Assembly (NCBI GenBank): GCA_900770185.1
Contig: CAAGJM010000013.1
Span: 28,983-92,982 of the forward strand
Direction of reading: 5' to 3'
Length of the DNA: 64,000 nt
DNA from: Clostridia bacterium
Lineage (GTDB): Bacteria > Bacillota > Clostridia > Christensenellales > Borkfalkiaceae
The notes below the pieces were generated by a model. It was given only the letters and a program-made list of their open reading frames with translations, was not told the origin of the DNA and searched no databases. Shown here piece by piece: positions 26,098-41,033 of this stretch. The position numbers and the translations under genes were made by a program. Every line of letters starts with the position of its first letter. Within the stretch, counting starts at the first letter, position 1.

Positions 26098-26225
26098 ATG
26101 GGGGGGAAGACGGCGCATTTCGCGACGACAGGGGGGGCTCGGTCAAGAATATAACCAACCCTGTCAAAAGCCCGCCTTGTGTAAAGGGGGGTGTTTTCGC
26201 ATTTTTTGCGGAAACGGGGGGATTG
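26098..26225. repeat. G-run repeat: two related units
   Basis: Four runs of six to seven G lie at 26100-26106, 26131-26137, 26186-26191 and 26216-26221, in two pairs spaced about 30 bases. Within each pair the sequence has the same plan (GGGGGG, a few bases, CGCATTT, GCG, AC, GGGGGG). Overlapping frames here only reflect the repeat. Confidence 0.65.
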
Positions 26226-26264
26226 GCTAATTCTACATAAAACTCGCAATCTCTCAGTCGCATG

Positions 26265-26362
26265 AATAGCGACAGCTCTCTTTACACAAGAGAGCCTTTC
26301 ACGCCCACATTTAACTTACGCGTTCGCTTCCGCGAGATTCTTCGCCTACGGCTCAGAATGAC
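26265..26362. repeat. Dispersed repeat copy
   Basis: A hairpin GCTCTCTT/AAGAGAGC (about 26272-26293) is followed by CATTTAACTTACGCGTTCGC and CCGCGAGATTCTTCGC...CAGAATGAC, shared with 50974-51026 and, more weakly, 9236-9278. Confidence 0.65.
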
Positions 26363-26528
26363 AAAATAAAAAGCGTATAAACGGCGGCGGGTGCAAGCCC
26401 CGCCCTACGTTAAGTTTACGGACGCTATCAAAAAAACGCCCTTATTTAACCTTTAACAAGGGGGGGACGAGATTACTTTATACGGACTGCCAAAAATCGC
26501 CACGTTCGTTTACTTCCGTAAATTGCAA

Positions 26529-26562
26529 AAAAATATCCAACGCAAACTGCGTTGGATATTTT
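26529..26562 (-). terminator. tuf terminator
   Basis: AAATATCCAACGCA pairs with TGCGTTGGATATTT just downstream of tuf; a T-rich flank follows on the minus strand. Confidence 0.9.
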
Positions 26563-26576
26563 AAATTTAAGGTTAA

Positions 26577-27794
26577 TTATTTAACTATTTTGGAAACGAC
26601 GCCCGAACCAACGGTTCTGCCGCCTTCACGAATAGCGAAACGAAGACCTTCTTCCATAGCAACGGGGGTGATAAGGGTTACGTCGATGGTGACGTGGTCG
26701 CCGGGCATAACCATTTCAACGCCTTCCGGAAGTTTGATGGTTCCGGTAACGTCGGTAGTTCTGAAGTAGAACTGGGGACGATAGTTGTTGAAGAAAGGAG
26801 TGTGTCTGCCGCCTTCTTCTTTGGTCAAAACGTAAACCTGACCGCTGAATTCGGTGTGGGGTTGAACGGTGCCGGGTTTAGCGACAACCTGACCTCTTTC
26901 GATTTGAGTTCTGTCGATACCTCTTAAAAGTGCGCCGACGTTATCGCCTGCATACGCTTCATCAAGAGATTTTCTGAACATTTCAAGACCGGTAATAACC
27001 GAGGTAAGTTTTTGGGGTTTGATACCGACGATATCAACGGGATCGCCAACCTTAGCAACGCCTCTTTCTACACGGCCGGTAGCAACGGTACCACGACCGG
27101 AAATGGTGAAGACGTCTTCAACAGGAAGAAGGAACGGTTTGCCTTCTTCACGCTGCGGGGTGGGAATGTAGCTGTCAACAGCGTCCATAAGTTCGAAGAT
27201 GCATTTGCAGTCAGGCGATGCAGCGATTGCGGCAGCATCGTTGTTGCTTGCAAATTCAAGAGCTTTAAGAGCAGAACCTCTGATGATGGGGGTATCGTCT
27301 CCGGGGAAACCATACTCGTTAAGAAGTTCTCTTACTTCCATTTCAACAAGGTCAAGAAGTTCTTCGTCGTCAACCTGGTCGCATTTGTTAAGGAAAACGA
27401 TGATGTAGGGAACGCCGACCTGACGAGCAAGAAGAATGTGTTCACGAGTCTGCGGCATGGGACCGTCGGTAGCGGCAACAACAAGGATTGCGCCGTCCAT
27501 CTGCGCTGCGCCGGTAATCATGTTCTTAACGTAGTCGGCGTGGCCCGGGCAGTCAACGTGAGCGTAGTGACGTTTGTCGGTCGAATACTCAACGTGAGAG
27601 GTGTTAATCGTAATACCCCTTGCCTTTTCTTCGGGAGCTTTATCGATTTGGTCGTATCTCATTTTTTCGGCTTCGCCCTTGGAAGCGAGAACCATAGTGA
27701 TAGCAGCGGTTAACGTGGTTTTACCGTGGTCAACGTGACCGATAGTACCAATGTTTACGTGCGGTTTACTTCTGTCAAATTTAGCCTTTGCCAT
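26577..27794 (-). CDS. tuf: Translation elongation factor Tu
   Basis: GTPase that brings aminoacyl-tRNA to the ribosome. 405 residues; G motifs GHVDHGKT (19-26), DCPGHADY (near 81) and NKCDQVDD (near 136) are intact, followed by domains 2 and 3. A short insert ([14 protein letters not shown]) in the GTPase domain after the G5 region ([10 protein letters not shown]) makes it slightly longer than the common 395-400. Separated from fusA by a promoter of its own. Confidence 0.98.
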   Translation of the reverse strand: MAKAKFDRSKPHVNIGTIGHVDHGKTTLTAAITMVLASKGEAEKMRYDQIDKAPEEKARGITINTSHVEYSTDKRHYAHVDCPGHADYVKNMITGAAQMDGAILVVAATDGPMPQTREHILLARQVGVPYIIVFLNKCDQVDDEELLDLVEMEVRELLNEYGFPGDDTPIIRGSALKALEFASNNDAAAIAASPDCKCIFELMDAVDSYIPTPQREEGKPFLLPVEDVFTISGRGTVATGRVERGVAKVGDPVDIVGIKPQKLTSVITGLEMFRKSLDEAYAGDNVGALLRGIDRTQIERGQVVAKPGTVQPHTEFSGQVYVLTKEEGGRHTPFFNNYRPQFYFRTTDVTGTIKLPEGVEMVMPGDHVTIDVTLITPVAMEEGLRFAIREGGRTVGSGVVSKIVK

Positions 27795-27859
27795 AGTATT
27801 TTGTTTCCTCCAAAATTTTTATGTTTTGATTTTATTTTTTAATAATTTTTAACACTTTT

Positions 27860-27888
27860 AGTATATATTAAACGCGCGAAAGTGTCAA
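27860..27888 (-). promoter_or_regulatory. tuf promoter
   Basis: Perfect TTGACA (27883-27888), 17 bases, TATACT (27860-27865) on the minus strand. Upstream, a stem formed by GGCGCG and CGCGCC (27924-27960) could end fusA messages. Confidence 0.85.
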
Positions 27889-27964
27889 TGTTTTTTTTAA
27901 AAAACGCGTTTTTTTTAATTTACGGCGCGTATTTCTCGGTTAAAACCCGACCGCGCCGATTAAA

Positions 27965-30049
27965 TTAGTCGTTTTTGGTCGCTCTTTCGCCGATGATTTT
28001 TTCAGCAACGGACTTGGGAACTTCCGAATAATGGTCGAACTGCATGGTGTACTGACCGCGGCCTTGCGTACGAGAACGCAAGTCGGTTGCGTAACCGAAC
28101 ATATCGCTGAGCGGAATATGCGCGTCGATAACCTTGGAACCGTTCCTGTCTTCGGTACCCTGAATGGTACCGCGGCGAGAAGATACGTTACCCATTAAGT
28201 CGCCGAAGTAATCTTCGGGGGTGACGATTTCAACCTTCATTATGGGTTCCAAAATTACGGGGTTAGCAGTCTTCATAGCTTCCTTAAACGCAAGAGAACC
28301 TGCGATTTTGAATGCCATTTCGGACGAGTCGACTTCGTGGTAAGAACCGTCGTAAACGGTTGCTTTGAAGTCAACGACTTCGTAACCCGCAAGCGTACCG
28401 TTTTTGGACGCTTCTTCGATACCCTTTCTGATCGGTTCGATATATTCCTTGGGAATAGACCCGCCGACCGTTTCGTCTGCGAATTCAAACCCGGAACCCG
28501 GTTCAAGCGGCGTAAATCTTACGCGGCAGTCACCGTATTGACCTTTACCGCCGGACTGTCTCTTATAGAAGCCTTGCGCGCAAACTTCTTTGCGGAAGGT
28601 CTCTCTGTAAGCAACTTGCGGCTTACCTACCGTCGCTTCGACTTTAAATTCTCTCAAAAGCCTGTCGACGATGATTTCAAGGTGAAGCTCGCCCATACCT
28701 GCGATGATGGTCTGGCTCGTTTCTTTATCGGTGTAGAATTTGAAGGTCGGGTCTTCTTCGGCAAGCTTCATAAGAGCAAGCGTCATTTTTTCCTGACCCT
28801 GTTTGGTCTTGGGTTCGATTGCAACCTTAATAACCGGTTCGGGGAATTCCATTTGTTCAAGAACAATGGGATGCGCTTCGTCGCAAAGCGTGTCGCCCGT
28901 CGTGGTTTCTTTAAGACCGACTATCGCGCAGATATCGCCCGAATAAATTTCGTCGATTTCTTCGCGGTGGTTTGCGTGCATCAACACCAAACGGCCGACC
29001 CTTTCTTTCTTTTCTTTCGTGCTGTTATAGACGTAAGAACCCGAGCTTAAAGTACCCGAATATACGCGGAAGAACGCGAGTTTTCCTACGAACGGGTCCG
29101 CAACTATTTTAAACGCTAAGCCTGCGAACGGTTCGTTATCGTCGGTCTTTCTGACTTCTTCTTTACCGGTTTTGGGGTTGGTTCCTACAACGTGGTCAAC
29201 GTCGATGGGGCTGGGAAGATAGTCGATAATAGCGTCGATAAGGTGTTGAACACCCCTGTTTTTGTACGAAGAACCGCACAAAACGGGAGTCATCTTCATG
29301 GCGATGGTCGCTTTTCTTATGGCGCGTTTCATTTCTTCGACGGAAAGTTCACCCGTTTCGAAGAACTTTTCCATAAGTTCGTCCTCTTGCTCGGCACATA
29401 CTTCCATAAGTTGGTTTCTGTATTCGGTGGCAATATCTATATAATCGGCGGGAACGGGACCTTCTTCGAAGACCTTTCCTAAATCGTCTTTATATATGAT
29501 GCTGTCGAATGAAACAAGGTCGATTATTCCGCAGAAGGTATCTTCCTTACCGATGGGTAAGCAGATGGGAACGGCGTTGGTGTGAAGCCTGTCCTTCATC
29601 ATCTGCACGGCGTTGAAGAAGTTTGCGCCGTTGATATCCATCTTGTTGACGTAAGCGATTCTGGGAACTTTATATTTATCCGCCTGACGCCATACCGTTT
29701 CGGACTGCGGTTCAACGCCGCCCTTCGCGCAGAAGGTTGCGACGGCACCGTCCAAAACGCGGAGCGAACGTTCGACTTCAACGGTGAAGTCAACGTGGCC
29801 CGGGGTGTCGATAATGTTTATTCTGTTACCTTTCCAGAAGCAGGTGGTTGCCGCGGAACAAATGGTTATACCGCGTTCTTGTTCCTGTACCATGAAGTCC
29901 ATGGTTGCTTCGCCGTCGTGAACTTCGCCGAGTTTGTGAGTTTTACCGGTGTAAAACAGTATACGCTCGGTGGTAGTGGTCTTACCGGCGTCGATGTGCG
30001 CCATGATACCGATGTTTCTGGTGTGTAATAAATCGTATTGTCTAGGCAT
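27965..30049 (-). CDS. fusA: Translation elongation factor G
   Basis: GTPase that drives translocation. 694 residues with [22 protein letters not shown] at the N-terminus (P-loop), the RGITI switch region, [21 protein letters not shown] and NKMD. Domains II-V follow, with the domain IV tip around [13 protein letters not shown]. Single full-length copy in the usual str operon place between rpsG and tuf; 12 bases separate it from rpsG. Confidence 0.98.
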   Translation of the reverse strand: MPRQYDLLHTRNIGIMAHIDAGKTTTTERILFYTGKTHKLGEVHDGEATMDFMVQEQERGITICSAATTCFWKGNRINIIDTPGHVDFTVEVERSLRVLDGAVATFCAKGGVEPQSETVWRQADKYKVPRIAYVNKMDINGANFFNAVQMMKDRLHTNAVPICLPIGKEDTFCGIIDLVSFDSIIYKDDLGKVFEEGPVPADYIDIATEYRNQLMEVCAEQEDELMEKFFETGELSVEEMKRAIRKATIAMKMTPVLCGSSYKNRGVQHLIDAIIDYLPSPIDVDHVVGTNPKTGKEEVRKTDDNEPFAGLAFKIVADPFVGKLAFFRVYSGTLSSGSYVYNSTKEKKERVGRLVLMHANHREEIDEIYSGDICAIVGLKETTTGDTLCDEAHPIVLEQMEFPEPVIKVAIEPKTKQGQEKMTLALMKLAEEDPTFKFYTDKETSQTIIAGMGELHLEIIVDRLLREFKVEATVGKPQVAYRETFRKEVCAQGFYKRQSGGKGQYGDCRVRFTPLEPGSGFEFADETVGGSIPKEYIEPIRKGIEEASKNGTLAGYEVVDFKATVYDGSYHEVDSSEMAFKIAGSLAFKEAMKTANPVILEPIMKVEIVTPEDYFGDLMGNVSSRRGTIQGTEDRNGSKVIDAHIPLSDMFGYATDLRSRTQGRGQYTMQFDHYSEVPKSVAEKIIGERATKND

Positions 30050-30061
30050 ACAAGCTTACTC

Positions 30062-30532
30062 CTACCAACGGAAGTGCGCGAACGCTTTGTTCGCTTCCGC
30101 CATTCTGTGAGTGTCTTCTTTCTTCTTGACGGAACCGCCGGTGTTGTTCATTGCGTCGAGAAGTTCGTTGGCGAGCTTGTCGCACATATCTCTTTCGCTT
30201 CTCTTTCTTGCATTGATAACGATCCAACGAATCGCAAGAGTTTGTCTTCTTTCGGGTCTGATTTCGATGGGAACCTGATAGTTGGAACCGCCCACCCTTC
30301 TCGCTTTAACTTCGAGCATGGGCATAACGTTTGCCATTGCCTGGTTGAACACGTCCATCGCATCCTGACCGGATTTTGCTTTCATTTTGTCAAAAGCTTC
30401 GTATACGATGCTTTGAGCAATCCCTTTCTTACCGTCTACCATAATCTGGTTTACGAGCTTGGTTACAACCTTGCTGCCGTAAATAGGATCGGGTAAAACG
30501 TCTCTTTTGGGAACGTTGCCTCTTCTTGGCAT
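30062..30532 (-). CDS. rpsG: 30S ribosomal protein S7
   Basis: Nucleates assembly of the 16S rRNA 3' domain. 156 residues, family-typical from [16 protein letters not shown] to the C-terminal [10 protein letters not shown]. Preceded by AGGAGG. In E. coli the S12-S7 spacer is the S7 translational operator; here the 153-bp spacer to rpsL is structured (CCGCCCTTCGCGG hairpin near 30611-30623), but I cannot match the E. coli site. Confidence 0.98.
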   Translation of the reverse strand: MPRRGNVPKRDVLPDPIYGSKVVTKLVNQIMVDGKKGIAQSIVYEAFDKMKAKSGQDAMDVFNQAMANVMPMLEVKARRVGGSNYQVPIEIRPERRQTLAIRWIVINARKRSERDMCDKLANELLDAMNNTGGSVKKKEDTHRMAEANKAFAHFRW

Positions 30533-30685
30533 AAATTTTGTCCTCCTTTAAATTTTTAAGGGTTTAACCCTTGTACAGCTATCACACGCTTTCGCGGTGA
30601 ACCTTCTGCCGCCCTTCGCGGCATACTGCCTACAAAATCGGGCTGAATATTTTCCGACAAGTAGGATTTTTTAGTTTTGCGTTAA

Positions 30686-31057
30686 TTATTTGGGTCTTTT
30701 CGCGCCGTATTTGCTTCTTGCCTGCTTACGTTTCGCAACGCCTGCAGTATCCAAAGTGCCGCGAATGATGTGATAACGAACGCCGGGCAAGTCTCTGACC
30801 CTGCCGCCGCGGATAAGTACCGAGCTGTGCTCCTGAAGGTTGTGACCTTCGCCGGGTATGTACACGATACCTTCCTGCTTGTTAGTTAAACGAACTCTGG
30901 CGATTTTACGAAGAGCCGAGTTAGGCTTTTTGGGAGAAGTCGTCGTTACCGAAAGACAAACGCCTCTTCTCTGCGGGCAAGCCGTAAGAATGGGAGCCTT
31001 GCTCTTTTCCTTCGCGGTCGCTCTGCCTTGCTTAATTAACTGGTTAATTGTTGGCAT
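30686..31057 (-). CDS. rpsL: 30S ribosomal protein S12
   Basis: Decoding-centre protein. 123 residues. The streptomycin-related segments read [13 protein letters not shown] (Lys of the TPKKPNS loop) and [12 protein letters not shown], with Lys and Pro at the wild-type positions, so no resistance mutation is evident. AGGAGG precedes the ATG. Confidence 0.98.
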   Translation of the reverse strand: MPTINQLIKQGRATAKEKSKAPILTACPQRRGVCLSVTTTSPKKPNSALRKIARVRLTNKQEGIVYIPGEGHNLQEHSSVLIRGGRVRDLPGVRYHIIRGTLDTAGVAKRKQARSKYGAKRPK

Positions 31058-31135
31058 ACTGTTTACCTCCTTGTGTTATTTCGGAAAATATTCTATAAGC
31101 AACCCTATTGCTTAAAGAAAGCTTATTAACGCCAC

Positions 31136-31182
31136 AAAACGCCCTATTCGGACGGCTATTCGCCCGAACGGTGCGTTTTAAT
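31136..31182 (-). promoter_or_regulatory. Structured spacer between rpoC and rpsL
   Basis: Outer stem AAAACGC/GCGTTTT encloses TTCGG/CCGAA. It is followed by few T, so it may be a leader or partial terminator that separates rpoBC from the rpsL-rpsG-fusA unit. Confidence 0.4.
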
Positions 31183-31222
31183 GGTTTTTACTTGATTATT
31201 TTAGCAGTTTTTAACCTTTAAG

Positions 31223-35044
<3,822 letters not shown>

Positions 35045-35058
35045 TTAATTACCCTCGC

Positions 35059-38000
35059 TTACATTTTATCGTCGTCGTCAAGATCGCCTAAGTCGTCTAA
35101 ATCGCCAAAGTCGTCGAACATTTCGTTACTGGAGAAATCTTCGTCGCCGTAATCGTCCATATCGTCGTCGAATATGCTGCCCTCACCGTCGCCGTCGATA
35201 TCGACGTCTTCGTTACCGAAGTCAAGTTCGACTTCTTCGTGAGCCTCGTTACGCTTATCGTGAACGGGAGCTTCTTCGGCTTCTTCGGTAAGGTCTTTAA
35301 GCGAAATTTCTTCGTTGTTTTCGGTAAGCACTTTCATATCGAGCGCGCACGCCTGCAACTCTTTAAGCAAGACCTTGAAAGATTCGGGTATGCCCGGCTC
35401 GCTTATATCGTCGCCGTTTACAATGCTGTCGTAGGTTTTAAGCCTGCCCACGACGTCATCCGACTTAACGGTAAGCATTTCCTGAAGAATGTGCGCCGCG
35501 CCGTAAGCTTCGAGCGCCCAGACTTCCATTTCGCCGAAGCGTTGTCCGCCGAACTGCGCTTTACCGCCTAAGGGTTGTTGCGTTACGAGGGAGTAGGGAC
35601 CCGTCGAACGCGCGTGAATCTTATCGTCGACAAGGTGGTGAAGCTTAATCATGTACATCGAGCCGACCGTAACCCTGTTTTCAAACGGTTCGCCCGTTCT
35701 TCCGTCGTAAAGCTGAATTTTACCGTCGACTTCGCCTTTCGGGTTGACGATGTTGTTTTCCTGCAAAAGTTCTCTTATATCTTTTTCGCTTGCGCCGTCA
35801 AAGACGGGGGTTGCGACTTTCCAACCGAGCTGTCTGCACACCAAGCCGAGGTGCACTTCAAGAACCTGACCGATATTCATACGGGAAGGAACGCCGAGCG
35901 GGTTAAGAACTATCTGAAGGGGAGTGCCGTCTGCAAGGAAAGGCATGTCAGCAACGGGGAGTATTCTCGAAATAACGCCCTTATTGCCGTAACGACCCGC
36001 CATCTTGTCGCCGACGGAGATTTTTCTCTTCTGCGCAATGTAAACCCTTACGAGTTTGGATACGCCGGGCGCAAGCTCGTCTTTATTTTCTCTCGTGAAG
36101 ATTTTAACGTCAACGACGATACCGCCTTCACCGTGAGGAACTTTCAAAGACGTATCTTTGACTTCCCTTGCCTTTTCGCCGAAAATCGCTCTTAAAAGCC
36201 TTTCTTCGGGGGTAAGCTCGACTTCGCCTTTCGGGGAAACTTTACCGACTAATATGTCGCCGCTCGTCACCTCTGCGCCTATTCTTATAATACCGTCTTC
36301 GTCAAGGTCTTTCAAAACCTCTTCGCTTAGGTTCGGGATATCGCGGGTGATTTCTTCCTGTCCGAGCTTCGTGTCGCGCGCTTCCGTTTCGTGTTCTTCT
36401 ATATGGATAGAAGTAAACACGTCGTCCTGCACTAATTTTTCGCTTAAAAGTATAGCGTCTTCGTAGTTGTAACCTTCCCACGTCATGTATCCGATGAGAA
36501 TGTTTCTGCCGAGCGCAAGTTCGCCGTTCACGGTCGCGGGACCGTCGGCTAATATATCGCCTTTCAAAACCTTGTCGCCCGTCGCTACGATGGGTTTCTG
36601 ATTCAAGCAAGTGGACTGGTTGCTTCTTTCGAACTTTTTAAGAGTGTAAACCCTGTCCGTTCCGTCCGCTTCGGTCACGACGATTTCCCTGCCGGAAACA
36701 GCTTTGACGACGCCCGCTTCTTTAGCGATAACCATAACGCCGGAGTCGTAAGCTATCTTCGCTTCGATACCGGTGCCGACGATAGCGTTTTCGGGTTTTA
36801 AAAGGGGTACTGCCTGACGTTGCATGTTAGAACCCATCAACGCACGGTTGGTATCCGAGTTTTCAAGGAAGGGGATAAGTGCGGTTGCAACCGAGACGAG
36901 CTGCTTCGGCGAAACGTCCATATAATCGACTTCGTCGCTTTCCGCTTCGACTATTTCTTCGCGGCGACGGCACGATACGCGCTCGTTTACGAATCTGCCT
37001 TTATCGTCAAGGGGTTCGCTCGCCTGAGCGACGGTGAAGTTATCTTCTTCGTCCGCGGTCAAGTAATCGACGTGATCGGTTACCACGCTTACGAGTTTGC
37101 CGTCTACTTCCTGCTTATCGACTCTTCTGTACGCCGATTCGATAAAACCGAATTCGTTTACCTTGGCGTAGGTCGAAAGCGAGGTGATAAGACCTATATT
37201 CTGACCTTCGGGGGTTTCTATCGGGCACATGCGACCGTAGTGGGTGTAGTGAACGTCGCGCACTTCGAAGGTGGCGCGCTCTCTGTTCAAGCCGCCGGGG
37301 CCGAGCGCGGATAACTTCCTTTTATGCGTAAGTTCCGCAATGGGGTTCGTCTGATCCATGAACTGCGAAAGTTGGGAGGACCCGAAAAACTCTCTTATCG
37401 CCGAGCTTACGGGGCGGACGTTTATTAAACCCTTCGGGTTGATTTCTTTGGGGTCTTGCGTAGACATACGCTCTTTTATAACCCTCTCTAACCTTGCGAT
37501 ACCGATTCTGAACTGGTTCTGCAAAAGTTCGCCGACGCTTCTTACGCGGCGGTTGCCCAAGTGGTCGATATTATCTATCGAGCCGATGCCTTCGTTAAGG
37601 TCGACGTTTATAGAAACGGAAGCGACGATATCGTCTACCGTTATGTGTTTGTGGTTGAGTTTTTCGATAAGCGGGTTAACCGTCTTTTTCTGTTCGGCGG
37701 AAAGTTTCTGCGGAATATCGCCGCCGTCGATTAAAGCGTAGAACTCTTTGCACGCTTCGACGAATTTGCGCCTTAATTCTTTGCGCGCTTCTTCGTTCTT
37801 TCTGTCTTCGGGCTTATCTTCGGCAAGCCTTTCGGGTTTAAGTTCTTCGATATAATATAAGTCGTTTATTTGCGGACGAACCTTTTCGGCAACGTCCTCG
37901 ATAGGCATATCTTTGCACATTTCGGCAACGACTTTGCTGAATTTAAGGGAGGGGTAATAAACCTTTTCGAGTAAACCGAAAGGTCTTGCGGGCACGCCCG

Positions 38001-39045
38001 TAACCGTCGTAAAGTCAACGACGTTGTTCGCGATTATCTTGTGTTTTTTGCCGTTCGCTTCAACGTATACGGTATTGATTCCGCTGTTCTGAATAAGGGA
38101 AGCCGTTTCTTTAGAGATAACTTCGCCCTTTTGCGCCAAGACTTCGCCGTCTTCGTTCACGATGTCTTCGTAAGCGGTAAGCCCCGCGATACGGTTAGCC
38201 ATACAGAGGCGCTTGTTGAATTTATATCTGCCTACGCGCGCCAAATCGTACCTTCTCGGATCGAAGAAGGTGTTTTTAAGGTGCTGTTTGACTGCTTCTT
38301 CGGTGGGAAGTTCGCCCGGTTTTAACCTTCTGTACAGCTCGAACATACCTTCGCTTTCCGATTTGGCGCTGTCCTTTTCCATAGTTGCGTTTACTATCGG
38401 ATCGTCTTCAAAGATTTCTTTGATAGCCTGATCGGAACCGAAGCCGAGAGCCCTTAAAAGAGTGGTCGCGGTAATTTTACGCGTCCTGTCGACGTGCACC
38501 CATAAAACGCCCTGCGAATCTTGCTCGTATTCGAGCCATGCGCCGCGGTTGGGCATAACGGTGGTAGAGTAAAGTTTTTTGCCCGATTTATCCTGTTCGA
38601 ACCCGTTGTAAACGCCGGGGGAACGAACGAGTTGGGATACGATAACGCGCTCCGCTCCGTTTATGATAAACGAGCCGCTGTCGGTCATCTTCGGCAAATC
38701 GCCCATGAACACGTTCTGGTCGATAACTTCACCCGTAACTTTATTGACGAGCCTTACCTTTACTTCGAGGGGAACGGCGTAAGTCGCGTCCCTGTCCCTG
38801 CACTCTTTCTCACCGTACTTCGGCGCGCCGTTTAAGTTATGGTCGAGAAAGTAAAGCTCGTAGTGGTCGGCGTTGTCGGTTATGGGTGAAAAATCTTCGA
38901 ACACTTCCGAAATGCCTTCTTCGATGAAAGCGTCATAAGAATCTTTCTGCACTTCAACGAGGTACGGCATAGGCTGCACTTCTTTGATTTTTGCGAAAGT
39001 CTTTCTTTCAACGTTGCCACATTTTATTGTTTGTAAATTACGCAT
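35059..39045 (-). CDS. rpoB: DNA-directed RNA polymerase subunit beta
   Basis: 1328 residues. The rifampicin pocket reads [30 protein letters not shown], with Gln, Asp, His and Ser at the positions where resistance mutations occur, so a sensitive form is expected. After the conserved C-terminal clamp segment ([14 protein letters not shown]) the protein continues with about 60 very acidic residues made almost wholly of Asp, Glu, Gly and Phe, unlike the short tail of most beta subunits. It has its own promoter; the usual rplJ-rplL neighbours are not upstream. Confidence 0.98.
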   Translation of the reverse strand: MRNLQTIKCGNVERKTFAKIKEVQPMPYLVEVQKDSYDAFIEEGISEVFEDFSPITDNADHYELYFLDHNLNGAPKYGEKECRDRDATYAVPLEVKVRLVNKVTGEVIDQNVFMGDLPKMTDSGSFIINGAERVIVSQLVRSPGVYNGFEQDKSGKKLYSTTVMPNRGAWLEYEQDSQGVLWVHVDRTRKITATTLLRALGFGSDQAIKEIFEDDPIVNATMEKDSAKSESEGMFELYRRLKPGELPTEEAVKQHLKNTFFDPRRYDLARVGRYKFNKRLCMANRIAGLTAYEDIVNEDGEVLAQKGEVISKETASLIQNSGINTVYVEANGKKHKIIANNVVDFTTVTGVPARPFGLLEKVYYPSLKFSKVVAEMCKDMPIEDVAEKVRPQINDLYYIEELKPERLAEDKPEDRKNEEARKELRRKFVEACKEFYALIDGGDIPQKLSAEQKKTVNPLIEKLNHKHITVDDIVASVSINVDLNEGIGSIDNIDHLGNRRVRSVGELLQNQFRIGIARLERVIKERMSTQDPKEINPKGLINVRPVSSAIREFFGSSQLSQFMDQTNPIAELTHKRKLSALGPGGLNRERATFEVRDVHYTHYGRMCPIETPEGQNIGLITSLSTYAKVNEFGFIESAYRRVDKQEVDGKLVSVVTDHVDYLTADEEDNFTVAQASEPLDDKGRFVNERVSCRRREEIVEAESDEVDYMDVSPKQLVSVATALIPFLENSDTNRALMGSNMQRQAVPLLKPENAIVGTGIEAKIAYDSGVMVIAKEAGVVKAVSGREIVVTEADGTDRVYTLKKFERSNQSTCLNQKPIVATGDKVLKGDILADGPATVNGELALGRNILIGYMTWEGYNYEDAILLSEKLVQDDVFTSIHIEEHETEARDTKLGQEEITRDIPNLSEEVLKDLDEDGIIRIGAEVTSGDILVGKVSPKGEVELTPEERLLRAIFGEKAREVKDTSLKVPHGEGGIVVDVKIFTRENKDELAPGVSKLVRVYIAQKRKISVGDKMAGRYGNKGVISRILPVADMPFLADGTPLQIVLNPLGVPSRMNIGQVLEVHLGLVCRQLGWKVATPVFDGASEKDIRELLQENNIVNPKGEVDGKIQLYDGRTGEPFENRVTVGSMYMIKLHHLVDDKIHARSTGPYSLVTQQPLGGKAQFGGQRFGEMEVWALEAYGAAHILQEMLTVKSDDVVGRLKTYDSIVNGDDISEPGIPESFKVLLKELQACALDMKVLTENNEEISLKDLTEEAEEAPVHDKRNEAHEEVELDFGNEDVDIDGDGEGSIFDDDMDDYGDEDFSSNEMFDDFGDLDDLGDLDDDDKM

Positions 39046-39387
39046 TATTTACACTCCTTGATAAAATTTGTAAAACACCTTGATAAATTCCGCGGGACGG
39101 AATATAATTTAAAAGCACAAACGTTTAACCCCGGCTATTTTTACGGATGAGCCGAGCTACGCCGCGATTTCCCGAAGCCTTTTAAGCAAGCTTTAAACCG
39201 TCTTCAACCCCCGAAAAGAAAATATTTTTGTTCGGCAAAATATTCGCACCGTTCGGTTTTAAAAATCGCTTAGCGGCGGTAAACCGCTATAAATTATATT
39301 TATAACCCCGTTTTTTCGCGTTTTTCGCGCTGCTTTTTACCTTTAAAAGCGCAAAAAGACGCTATTATTACATTTTAGCATTTTACA
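39046..39387 (-). promoter_or_regulatory. Long leader of rpoB
   Basis: About 335 bases between the rpoB ATG and the predicted transcript start, without a gene. Short stems can be drawn (AGCGG/CCGCT at 39272-39288), but no known leader family was recognised. Confidence 0.5.
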
Positions 39388-39416
39388 ATTATAATAAAAG
39401 CGGCAAAATATGTCAA
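39388..39416 (-). promoter_or_regulatory. rpoBC promoter
   Basis: Perfect TTGACA (39411-39416), 17 bases, perfect TATAAT (39388-39393) on the minus strand. Confidence 0.9.
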
Positions 39417-39433
39417 CCGTTTGCTCAAAACAT

Positions 39434-39462
39434 TTGAATTTTTTTTGCGAATTTTGTAGAAT
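39434..39462 (+). promoter_or_regulatory. Promoter of rqcP-ispDF
   Basis: TTGAAT (39434-39439), 17 bases, TAGAAT (39457-39462), divergent from the rpoBC promoter. Confidence 0.5.
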
Positions 39463-39492
39463 ATATAAAAACGCATTCAGCGAAGGATTTGT

Positions 39493-39735
39493 ATGAGAAT
39501 CGATAAATTTTTAAAAGTTTCGAGAATTTTAAAGAGAAGAAGCGTCGGCAAAGACGCGTGCAACGGCGGAAAAGTGACCGTAAACGGAAAGGACGTAAAA
39601 CCGTCGTACAACGTAAAAATCGGCGACGAAGTAACCGTTAAATTCGGCGGCGGCGCGCTCTCTTTTAAGGTTCTGGCGGTTAAAGAAACGGTTAAAAAAG
39701 ACGAAGCCGAAACGCTTTACGAGATAATCGGTTAA
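39493..39735 (+). CDS. rqcP: S4-domain RNA-binding protein RqcP (YabO-type)
   Basis: 80 residues made almost entirely of an S4 domain: MRIDKFLKVSRILKRRSVGKDAC, then GKVTVNGKDVKPSYNVKIGDEVTV. Length and sequence fit RqcP (formerly YabO), which binds the 50S subunit with RqcH during ribosome-associated quality control and supports alanine tailing of stalled chains. In Bacillus it lies in another neighbourhood (near mfd/divIC). GAAGGAT precedes the ATG; ispDF follows after nine bases. Confidence 0.85.
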   Translation: MRIDKFLKVSRILKRRSVGKDACNGGKVTVNGKDVKPSYNVKIGDEVTVKFGGGALSFKVLAVKETVKKDEAETLYEIIG

Positions 39736-39744
39736 GGAGAAACT

Positions 39745-40974
39745 ATGAGTTATTCGGTCATAATAGCCGCCGCGGGAAAAGGCGAACGCGCGGGCTTTAA
39801 ACGCAATAAACTTCTGGAACGCATAAACGGCAAGCCCGTTATTTTACTGACCGCCGAAGTTTTCGACAATCTTACGGGCATAGACGAAATAATAGTAACT
39901 TACAGGGAAGGCGAAAAGGAAGAGATTCAAAATGCGCTTAAACCCGTTAAAACGCCGCTTCGCTTCGTTACGGGCGGCGAAACGCGGTTCTTATCGGTTA
40001 AAAACGCCCTTAAAACGGTCAAATCGCCCGTCGTTTTAATTCACGACGGAGCGCGCCCCTTCGTCACGCGCGAAACGGTCTTAAAATGCGCCGAAACGGC
40101 GGAAAAATTCGGCAGCGCAATCGTCACCCTTCCTTGCCGCGACACGGTTATCACGACCGACGGATTCGGTCACGCCGTTTCTTCCACCCGTAAAAATTTA
40201 TGTCTTGCGGCAACGCCGCAAGGCTTTAAAACCGCGGATATCCTCCGCTCTTACGAGTTGGCGGGCGACGGCAACGGGTTTACCGACGAGGCGGGCGTTT
40301 ACATCGACTTTATCGGCGAATGTAAAGTTATCGAAGGCAACTCCGAAAACGTAAAACTGACGTATAGAAGCGATTTTTTAAGCGATAACAGCGATAAAAC
40401 GCGCCAAGCGGACGGTTTTTCGGGCAACGCCGAAAGTTTGCGCCTCGGCGGCGGTTCATCAGCCGAAAGTTTGCGCCTCGGCGGCGCTTCATCAAAAGAT
40501 ATACGCGTGGGCACGGGGTTTGATTTGCACAAACTCGTTGCGGGGCGCGACCTTATTTTGGGCGGCGTTAAAATTCCGCACGATAAGGGGCTTTTAGGAC
40601 ACAGCGACGCCGACGTTTTAACCCACGCCGTTATGGACGCGCTTTTATCTTCCCTTTCCCTTAGGGATATAGGCTATCACTTCAGCGACAAAGACCCGCA
40701 ATATAAAGATATTTCGAGCATGGTTTTGCTTAAAAAGGTTATGGATATGATAACCGCTAAGGGTTACGCCGTGAACAACGTTTCGGCGGTCGTTATGGCG
40801 GAAAAGCCGAAAATGTCGGCTTACGTCGACAAAATATCCGAAAGCCTTGCCGCGGCTTTAAATATAGGTAAGGCGCGCGTGGGCGTAACGCTTACGACGC
40901 TTGAAGGGATAGGCACCGTCGGGCGGGAAGAAGGCATTGCGGTTCAAGCCTACGTTTCGGTGATAAAAAAATAA
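39745..40974 (+). CDS. ispDF: Bifunctional IspD/IspF of the MEP isoprenoid pathway
   Basis: Fusion of 2-C-methylerythritol 4-phosphate cytidylyltransferase (residues 1-215) and 2-C-methylerythritol 2,4-cyclodiphosphate synthase (252-409). IspD motifs: AAAGKGERAGFKRNKLL and IHDGARPFV. IspF motifs: GTGFDLHKLV with the zinc-binding Asp and His, and LGHSDADVLTHAVMDALL. The two are joined by a linker (229-250) that contains two copies of the 11-residue unit AESLRLGG(G/A)SS. IspDF fusions are known in some bacteria where the steps are not consecutive; IspE would be encoded elsewhere. GGAGAAA precedes the ATG. Confidence 0.93.
   Translation: MSYSVIIAAAGKGERAGFKRNKLLERINGKPVILLTAEVFDNLTGIDEIIVTYREGEKEEIQNALKPVKTPLRFVTGGETRFLSVKNALKTVKSPVVLIHDGARPFVTRETVLKCAETAEKFGSAIVTLPCRDTVITTDGFGHAVSSTRKNLCLAATPQGFKTADILRSYELAGDGNGFTDEAGVYIDFIGECKVIEGNSENVKLTYRSDFLSDNSDKTRQADGFSGNAESLRLGGGSSAESLRLGGASSKDIRVGTGFDLHKLVAGRDLILGGVKIPHDKGLLGHSDADVLTHAVMDALLSSLSLRDIGYHFSDKDPQYKDISSMVLLKKVMDMITAKGYAVNNVSAVVMAEKPKMSAYVDKISESLAAALNIGKARVGVTLTTLEGIGTVGREEGIAVQAYVSVIKK
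40429..40494 (+). repeat. 33-bp tandem repeat in the ispDF linker
   Basis: Units 40429-40461 and 40462-40494 differ at one base (GGTTCA/GCTTCA), in frame. Confidence 0.95.
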
Positions 40975-41033
40975 AAATCAGGTAAACCGCGCCGCTTATT
41001 AAGTCCGCGGCGCAATAAAAAATTAAAAAAATT

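Noticed and set aside
25968..26263. Two overlapping minus-strand frames of 90-93 codons with proline-rich phrases such as TPPFTQGG and SPPLTRGAK
   Set aside because: They run through the G-run repeat; the phrases are translations of the repeat units, and neither frame has a ribosome site.
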